This document shows positions 7,201 to 10,626 of a stretch of DNA of 10,626 nt, piece after piece. The DNA is taken from contig UQGJ01000078.1 of assembly GCA_900540545.1 (NCBI GenBank), forward strand, positions 1 through 10,626. Direction: 5' to 3'. The position numbers were made by a program, and so were the translations under genes. The notes under the pieces were generated by a model. That model was not told the DNA's origin. It saw only the letters and a program-made list of their open reading frames with translations, and did no database searches. The stretch's first letter is position 1. Each line of letters starts with the position of its first letter. This DNA comes from an uncultured Eubacteriales bacterium (lineage in GTDB: Bacteria > Bacillota > Clostridia > Oscillospirales > Oscillospiraceae).

Positions 7201-8384
7201 TTGGCGTGGTAGGTGATGGTGTAGTCGGCGGCGTCGGCTTCCCCGTTGAGCTTATAGCCCCGGGTGCCCTGGTCGCTGAATTCCCCGGATTTGAACTGGC
7301 TGTAATGGAATTCGTGGGTAAAGCCCTGGGCCAGGGCTTCCGCCTTGATGCCGTTAAAGGCGCTGCCCAGCGTACTCTCGGGGTCGTCCAGACGGCTCAG
7401 GATGCCCTTCTGGTCGCCGCTGGTCTGGCTGAAGCTGTCCACAGGGAAATACCCTTGCTCGGCCTTGACGAAAAAGGCGATGGTGCCGATTTTCTTTACC
7501 TCATCCTGGCTGAAAATCAGAGGCTCCGCCGGGTCGGTCTCCTTCAGCGGGCCGCCGTCGATGCTGTACATCACGGTCACGCCCTCGGACCCCAGGTCCG
7601 GGAAGGCAAAGGCATACTCGTAGAAGAAGCGAAGTTCGCTTATCTCGTCGGTCTTATCAATCAACGCATCTTTTACATGAGCAGTGACTTCTCCGTTTTC
7701 GCCCAACATCAAATAATCAATGGTGTAGCCAAGATGCGCGCCCGTCCCCATGATTTTGCCTGTATAGATGTAGTACCAGTCATTCCCATTGTACTGGTAC
7801 AGTACAGGCCCCGCGGGCAGGTCTTTCGGGTCGATTCTGCTTCCAGGGATACCCTCAAAGCTGAACTCCGGGATCGTTCCCCGGCGTTCAGTCACCTTAT
7901 ACGCTTTCGCCCCGGAGATGGTATAGGTCATGGGCTCCGCGCTCATGGTGTCCAGCTCATTGGTGGGCTCCTCCTTGGTCTCCACCGCAGGCTCCTCGTC
8001 CTTCGGCTCCTCCACAGGAGGCTCCCCGGTCTCACAGGTCCAGGTCCCCTCGGTCTGGGTCATGGAGTAGCACGCGTCGGTATGCTCGTGGGCGTTGAGC
8101 TCCCCGGTGCAGGCGTCGGGCGTCTCTTCCCCGGCGTAGCACTCCTCGGTGTGCTCGTGGGTATTGAACGCCCCGTCGCACAGGTCGGGGGTCTCGGACT
8201 TCACCGTCTCCCCCTCGGTATACTCACACACGCCGGTATAGTAGGTCTCTCCCACCCAACCGGCCTGGCCGTGGACGTGCTCCGTCTCGCCGTCGGCGGC
8301 CAGGGCGGCCGCGGGCAGCATCCCAAGGACCATCATGCAGGTCACAAACAGAGCAAGGGCCCGTTTTCCTCTCGTTGCCATCAT
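4272..8384 (-). CDS. Sortase-anchored multidomain surface protein (InlB/MucBP-type repeats, LPQTG)
   Basis: A 1370-residue secreted protein. Order of parts: signal peptide 1-29 (TRGKR, hydrophobic core, AAALA cleavage); a Cys/His region 36-117 with two 23-residue repeats of C-x6-HEHT-x2-CY (C69...C82, C92...C105); an acidic Pro/Glu linker 118-145; a unique region; and InlB/Flg_new-like repeats near 386-466, 608-688 and 954-1034 (GY-F-W ... AQW/AVW). Beta modules of MucBP-like appearance lie near 692-945 and 1169-1244, and a SpaA/Cna-like module near 1035-1154. A Pro/Gly/Asp linker follows, then the sorting signal LPQTG 1328-1332, a membrane segment and the tail GRKKEDEA. All six cysteines of the mature chain lie in the first 90 mature residues. 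The role is probably adhesion or a cell-wall scaffold; the ligand is unknown. The start at 8384 (or the adjacent ATG at 8381) is chosen because the signal peptide begins there and AAAGGG lies 8 nt upstream; the longer open frame to 8471 overlaps the riboswitch. No sortase gene is in the window. Confidence 0.93.
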   Translation of the reverse strand: MMATRGKRALALFVTCMMVLGMLPAAALAADGETEHVHGQAGWVGETYYTGVCEYTEGETVKSETPDLCDGAFNTHEHTEECYAGEETPDACTGELNAHEHTDACYSMTQTEGTWTCETGEPPVEEPKDEEPAVETKEEPTNELDTMSAEPMTYTISGAKAYKVTERRGTIPEFSFEGIPGSRIDPKDLPAGPVLYQYNGNDWYYIYTGKIMGTGAHLGYTIDYLMLGENGEVTAHVKDALIDKTDEISELRFFYEYAFAFPDLGSEGVTVMYSIDGGPLKETDPAEPLIFSQDEVKKIGTIAFFVKAEQGYFPVDSFSQTSGDQKGILSRLDDPESTLGSAFNGIKAEALAQGFTHEFHYSQFKSGEFSDQGTRGYKLNGEADAADYTITYHANAPQGVQASGSTAAQSGTWNTRFEIAKNGFTAPGYKFQNWNTAADGSGVSYNPGYSYTIMGKNVDLYAQWEPAPRTQTDAKFFVRTDGLIPMENGNTFYGSALYLPTNVTDKKDPNYQNSMLWGKIYDRVVWTDYEGVVTDGKINGVKLAEAFASVSAAIAELPDAGKLVKTLNPENGKMTFDPETQDVAWYVIKTIAGDADHVDGVVYDKNARYVLQYIANAGDDVVDGLPGAKLYPEDSEADLTYGAVTRKGYEFLGWSEDQNAQTPTYTSGDHKTITMDSDKYLYAVWEKKPDNQINIHYYVESYNGSGQYVSVNPAAPDTDTIQFNETKKAETYAGADWAGKHVDLSHYTYDPDVTAANRYSSVTYNRLGMTENERLLKLFFRADKTIEEPKYTVTVNFLEDGTTNVLQPAYVSEPMKTGKEYNVLEQIPATIDKDNVTYTRHHTVDGNDIANTIRDHDVTINVYYKADRDFKVEYYLETAYNAGTYELSSKHKGQGTFAWNVERVTSGDYAIPITGYTYDEDNANNVKEVKYADEARTLKLYYKMNAPVPPVDPGHYTVVYTDGTGLAGYNVSFTRTVGETYAPYTDNTTTKFVRQGYDFASWQLRAGSTVHGEGDKLYGDKDAVIYYDAQWTARTYHLGVTKTVSGHSLPESFAIVITDKDGKTVQELTPAGAVEENGVYVWRTELLTFGETYTFTERDTAVTGYNLTASVQIMTGANESGPLYQTVNGTAAELTFQSLAVTDGTAVAFTNSYSPIQTGGDPGPGSDYSYYRVTVRYLDRADGKELADEYRTDRIREGRTYDVTGNIPAALTADGVAYSHSSTEGAATGTIRGNVIVTAWYTAEPDNGGTMDIPDNEVPQGDQPVTPPADQPDGTVPGDGTDGGEEIDIEDGNVPQGSLPTGGDETTGQSDGGDGIVIIDGDTPMGNLPQTGTMAQQTDPTRTLGMLALALSLAAAGLAVTIGRKKEDEA

Positions 8385-8404
8385 GTCTTTCACCCTTTCC
8401 AAAC

Positions 8405-8492
8405 ATGCGGCGGCCGGACTGGCATAGCGGTCTCCCGCTTTAGCCCCTGGCTTTGCGTCCCGGGCTTTCACCCGGTTTGCCCTTTCACTGTG
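8405..8492 (-). promoter_or_regulatory. Cyclic-di-GMP class I (GEMM-I) riboswitch
   Basis: The minus strand shows the conserved GEMM-I features in order. AAGGGCAAACC comes first, then a stem capped by a GAAA tetraloop (CCGGGT-GAAA-GCCCGG), then GGACGCAAAGCC (8460-8449). A GGGGCTAAAG segment leads into a second hairpin (AGCGG-GAGA-CCGCT), followed by CTATGCC (8427-8421), the receptor side for the GAAA loop, and a 3' GCCGCCG. The ligand-contacting G corresponding to Vc2 G20 (middle of the GGG in AGGGC) is retained, which favours c-di-GMP over cGAMP. The aptamer ends only about 20 nt before the start codon, with AAAGGG between. No separate terminator hairpin is seen, so control of ribosome access is more likely than attenuation. 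Whether the ligand turns expression on or off cannot be read safely. Confidence 0.93.
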
Positions 8493-8540
8493 TTTAGTCT
8501 ACTCACGTCTGGTAACATTTTCGTCACATATTTGTAACCC
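8493..8540 (-). promoter_or_regulatory. Candidate promoter/operator region before the riboswitch
   Basis: The riboswitch transcript must start in this short gap after the upstream terminator, but no good TTGACA/TATAAT pair is present; TAGACT (near 8502-8497) is the best -10-like box and lacks a -35. Two GTTAC direct repeats (minus strand; plus-strand GTAAC at 8534-8538 and 8512-8516) lie 22 bp apart, two helical turns, as expected for an activator or response regulator binding on one face of the DNA. Tentative. Confidence 0.3.
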
Positions 8541-8592
8541 GACAAAAATGCTGGTCCTTTTTGCGCGTCACCGCGCAAAAAGGACCAGCATT
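8541..8592 (-). terminator. Intrinsic terminator of the GntR-ABC operon
   Basis: A perfect 21-bp stem (8547-8567 with 8572-8592) has a 4-nt loop and includes an internal A5/T5 block. On the minus strand it is followed by T5 then GTC. It starts about 15 bp after the permease stop. It is unusually long and may act in both directions. Confidence 0.9.
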
Positions 8593-8607
8593 CCAGTTTG
8601 ATTCCTT

Positions 8608-9249
8608 TTACAGCTCTTTTTTCCCGTAGATCCCCTGGGAGATGAAATAGGAGATGACCAGCAGCCCCACGGCCAGGATGGGGATCAGCCCACCCAGCAG
8701 CCCCAGCAGCGACCCAATGTTCGGCACCGAGTCCGAGGCCATCCCCAGCAGGATCACCGCGCTGGCGGTGACCAGGCCCACGCAGACCATGAGGAAGACC
8801 CGGCTCTTCTGGGTGCCGAATTTGAACAGCAGGGGCAGGAGGACGGCGTTGAGGATGGTGCCAACGCTGACGGAGATGACCACAGCCATCAGCATATCCA
8901 TCAGGCTTTCGTCCCCGTGGAGGCCCAGGGCGTACAGGACAGCCTGAAGCCCCGCGCACAGAACCAGCCCCACCACCAGCAGCAGCGCGGAGAAGAGGTA
9001 CTTCCCCGCCACCACGCCCTTCCGCCCCGCCGGAGTGGCCGCCGCAAAGCGGTCCCACTTGGCCTGCTCGTCGTAGGCGAAGGTGTTGATGGGCATCATG
9101 ATAAGCATCATCACCATCAAAAACGAGACGAAGGAGATTCCGTCGTACATCCCCATCAGGGTCATGACCGCGAACACGCCGAACATCAAAAGGTAGCTGC
9201 GCCCCATGCTTTTCATCACATAGAGGTCTTTTAACACCAAGCCCATCAT
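8608..9249 (-). CDS. ABC-2 type transporter permease
   Basis: A 213-residue membrane protein with about six hydrophobic segments: near 17-35, 40-56, 87-109, 120-140, 147-169 and 180-205. It has a cytosolic loop around 58-84 containing DEQAKWDRFAAATP, typical of the ABC-2 permease family (ABC2_membrane_5 type) associated with GntR-ABC operons. It should form the membrane part of an exporter with the adjacent ATPase; the substrate (antimicrobial peptide, lipid or other) is unknown. Start ATG at 9249 overlaps the ATPase stop (ATGA), with GAGGGGGG upstream. An adjacent in-frame ATG at 9246 is an alternative start. Confidence 0.9.
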   Translation of the reverse strand: MMGLVLKDLYVMKSMGRSYLLMFGVFAVMTLMGMYDGISFVSFLMVMMLIMMPINTFAYDEQAKWDRFAAATPAGRKGVVAGKYLFSALLLVVGLVLCAGLQAVLYALGLHGDESLMDMLMAVVISVSVGTILNAVLLPLLFKFGTQKSRVFLMVCVGLVTASAVILLGMASDSVPNIGSLLGLLGGLIPILAVGLLVISYFISQGIYGKKEL

Positions 9250-10094
9250 GCCTCGTCCCCCCTCACCGTGAATACCATGATGTCCTCCAGCGTCACCGGG
9301 TCCACCGTCAGCTCCGGGTACTTCCGCCGGAAGGCCGCCCGGTCCCGGACCAGGGCCTCACAGCCGAACTGGCCCTCCCGGACCCCCTGGAGCAGCCCCC
9401 GGTCCACCCCGGCCAGCTCGGCCCTGGTGCAGGCCAGCCGCCCGTAGGACTCCAGCAGCTCGTCCTTGGCCCCCTGGGCCACCACCCGCCCCCGGTGGAG
9501 GTAGGTCACGTAGTCCGCCGCCTTCTCCAGGTCGCTGGTGATGTGGCTGGAGATCAGCACGGCGTGGTCCTCGTCCTGGATGAACGCCAAAAACTCGTCC
9601 AGCAGCTCGTTGCGCACCACCGGGTCCAGCCCGCCGGTGGCCTCGTCCAAAATCAGCAGCCGGGGCCGGTGGCTCAGGGCCGACGCGATGCCCAGCTTCA
9701 TCTTCATCCCCCGGGAGTACTCCTTGAACTTCTTCTTCCGGGGGAGCTGGAATTTGTCCAGATAGCCGTTGTAGAGGTCCATATCCCAGTTTTTGTAGAC
9801 CTTGGACATGAATTTCCCCACCTGGACGGCGTTCAGGGGGTCGTGGAAGTTGGTCTCGTCCAGCACCACGCCGATGTCCTCCTTCGCGTCCTCCGGGTCC
9901 CCGCCCAGCAGGCGTATCTCCCCGGCGTCGGGCCGGGCCAGGCCCAGCAGGCACCGCAGGGTGGTGGATTTGCCCGCCCCGTTTTCCCCAATGAGGCCCA
10001 TGATGGTGCCGCCGGGGACCGTCAGGTCCACGTGGTCCAGATGAAAGTCCCCATAGCTCTTGCACAGGCCCCGCACTTCAATGGCATTCGTCAT
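9246..10094 (-). CDS. ABC transporter ATP-binding protein
   Basis: A 282-residue nucleotide-binding subunit. Walker A is GENGAGKST (36-44), the signature is SRGMK at 127-131 (a variant of LSGGQ), Walker B ends in D150-E151 (LLILDEATGGLDP), and the H-loop histidine is H184 (ISSHIT). The usual Q-loop glutamine region reads VVLDETNF, a form seen in YtrB/BcrA-like exporters linked to GntR regulators (family knowledge). The C-terminal ~70 residues are an extra domain typical of this group. It drives the adjacent permease. ATGA overlaps at both ends (with the regulator upstream and the permease downstream) show tight translational coupling. Confidence 0.95.
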   Translation of the reverse strand: MTNAIEVRGLCKSYGDFHLDHVDLTVPGGTIMGLIGENGAGKSTTLRCLLGLARPDAGEIRLLGGDPEDAKEDIGVVLDETNFHDPLNAVQVGKFMSKVYKNWDMDLYNGYLDKFQLPRKKKFKEYSRGMKMKLGIASALSHRPRLLILDEATGGLDPVVRNELLDEFLAFIQDEDHAVLISSHITSDLEKAADYVTYLHRGRVVAQGAKDELLESYGRLACTRAELAGVDRGLLQGVREGQFGCEALVRDRAAFRRKYPELTVDPVTLEDIMVFTVRGDEA

Positions 10095-10471
10095 AGCGTT
10101 TCGTCTCCATATAAGATGTTGAGTGTTTCGGTCATCTCCGCCAGCGTCACCCCGCCGGTCTTGGCCAGCGTCACGGCCTGATTCAAGCAGTCCTCCACCC
10201 GCCGGAGGGTGTCCTCCCGCAGCAGGGCCGGGTTTTGGGGGGCTACGAAGCAGCCCTTCCCCGGCACCGTGGTGAGGAAGCCCTCCCGCTCCAGCTCTTC
10301 ATAGGCGCGCTTGGTGGTGATGACGGAGATGCGCAGGTCCTTGGCCAGCAGCCGCATAGAGGGAAGGGCCTCCCCCTCGCGCAGCTCGCCCCGCAGAATG
10401 AGGCCCTTCATCTGCCGGGTGATCTGCTCGTAGATCGGCACACCGGAGGAATTGCTGATGATAATATCCAT
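10091..10471 (-). CDS. GntR-family regulator, YtrA/YhcF type
   Basis: A 126-residue regulator. A winged helix-turn-helix occupies about residues 10-77 (VPIYEQITRQMKG, LPSMRLLAKDL, TTKRAYEELEREGF, then the wing GKGCFVA). A short C-terminal helical segment follows instead of a large effector domain, as in the YtrA subfamily, which usually represses its own ABC operon. The start at 10471 is chosen because MDIIISNSSGVPIYEQI is the family N-terminus and GAGGTGG lies just upstream. The longer frame to 10543 would run through the promoter and operator. It is the first gene of the operon, so autoregulation is expected. The inducing signal is unknown; cell-envelope stress or antibiotics are typical for the family. 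Confidence 0.94.
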   Translation of the reverse strand: MDIIISNSSGVPIYEQITRQMKGLILRGELREGEALPSMRLLAKDLRISVITTKRAYEELEREGFLTTVPGKGCFVAPQNPALLREDTLRRVEDCLNQAVTLAKTGGVTLAEMTETLNILYGDETL

Positions 10472-10490
10472 TGGTCCACCTCGAGATGTT

Positions 10491-10529
10491 ATACTGTATA
10501 TATCCAGCATGTACAGTATACACATACTG
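10491..10529. promoter_or_regulatory. Probable GntR operator with three half-sites
   Basis: ATACTGTA (10491-10498) and TACAGTAT (10512-10519) are exact inverted repeats 13 bp apart. The middle half-site also forms a second palindrome, CAGTAT-ACAC-ATACTG (10514-10529). The group covers the -10 box and the transcription start region, a position suited to repression by the regulator encoded just downstream. Confidence 0.75.
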
Positions 10530-10543
10530 CACAGGGTTGTCAA
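10515..10543 (-). promoter_or_regulatory. Sigma-A promoter of the GntR-ABC operon
   Basis: On the minus strand TTGACA (10543-10538) and TATACT (10520-10515) are separated by exactly 17 bp. The start is predicted near 10508, giving a leader of about 37 nt. The -10 box overlaps the operator half-sites. Confidence 0.9.
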
Positions 10544-10557
10544 GGGGATTTTTCAGA

Positions 10558-10614
10558 CCGGAGTCCCTCCGGGGGGGTTCCCTTTCTGGTTTCAGAAAGG
10601 GAACCGAAAGAAAA
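10558..10614 (+). repeat. Structured intergenic repeat, right copy (double hairpin)
   Basis: A 13-bp perfect stem (10576-10588 with 10593-10605) with a GTTT loop is followed by GAAAGAAAACC. It is preceded by a short CCGGAG/CTCCGG hairpin (10558-10572) and a G-run. It matches the left-end element (1-58) in reverse orientation, including the loop, the ACCGAAAGAAA flank and the preceding G/C hairpin. It sits upstream of the GntR operon promoter and may belong to a gene end beyond the window. Confidence 0.7.
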
Positions 10615-10626
10615 CCAGGGGGACAG

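Noticed and set aside
8385..8471. 29-residue N-terminal extension of the surface protein
   Set aside because: It would overlay the riboswitch core and place a non-secretory segment before a textbook signal peptide; the start at 8384 has its own SD-like sequence.
4257..8537. Two very long plus-strand open frames (600 and 796 codons) antisense to the surface protein gene
   Set aside because: They mirror the minus-strand gene, lack signal or domain logic, are Val/Gly/His-rich as expected from antisense GC-rich codons, and have no ribosome binding site.
10472..10543. Longer start for the GntR regulator
   Set aside because: This stretch contains the -35, -10 and operator; the family N-terminus and SD are at 10471.

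Overview
The window is GC-rich (visibly around 60% or more, with strong G/C preference at third codon positions). It reads as a chromosomal segment of a Gram-positive Firmicute. The evidence is: a sortase-anchored (LPQTG) surface protein, strong AGGAGG-type ribosome binding sites, consensus TTGACA/TATAAT promoters, intrinsic terminators, a GntR/YtrA-type regulator with an ABC exporter, and a DRTGG protein paired with an RsbW-like ATPase. High GC plus these families suggests a gut Clostridia lineage such as Oscillospiraceae. That placement is inference, since no rRNA or marker gene is present.

Layout, left to right. (1) Positions 61-823, minus strand: a two-gene unit of a DRTGG-domain protein followed by a small HATPase of the anti-sigma type. 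(2) Positions 974-4196, plus strand: a serine biosynthesis operon with a consensus promoter, serC, serA and a gamma-carbonic-anhydrase-like hexapeptide protein, closed by an intrinsic terminator whose loop is the last stop codon. The serC-serA gap is heavily remodelled. It holds a mosaic of six or so small palindromes, a 93-bp orphan second copy of the serC 3' end, and a 27-bp-arm palindrome. (3) Positions 4197-8492, minus strand: a 1370-residue secreted, sortase-anchored multidomain surface protein (Cys/His repeats, InlB-type and MucBP-like beta modules, LPQTG anchor). Directly upstream lies a cyclic-di-GMP class I (GEMM-I) riboswitch. (4) Positions 8541-10543, minus strand: a tightly overlapping GntR regulator / ABC ATPase / ABC permease operon with a TTGACA-17-TATACT promoter, a three-half-site operator over it, and a 21-bp-stem terminator.

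Functionally, SerA and SerC carry out two consecutive steps from 3-phosphoglycerate to phosphoserine. The coupled third gene may act in bicarbonate handling or be an uncharacterised partner. The surface protein is predicted to be switched by the second messenger c-di-GMP, a classic controller of attachment versus motility. The GntR-ABC operon looks like an autoregulated, effector-responsive efflux or membrane-stress system.

The two window ends carry related hairpin repeats in opposite orientation, with the same GTTT loop, the same ACCGAAAGAAA flank and a compensated stem-length difference. This looks like a dispersed structured repeat family. The most interesting items are the riboswitch-controlled adhesin, whose aptamer ends about 20 nt from the start codon without an intervening terminator, and the serC tail/palindrome scar.
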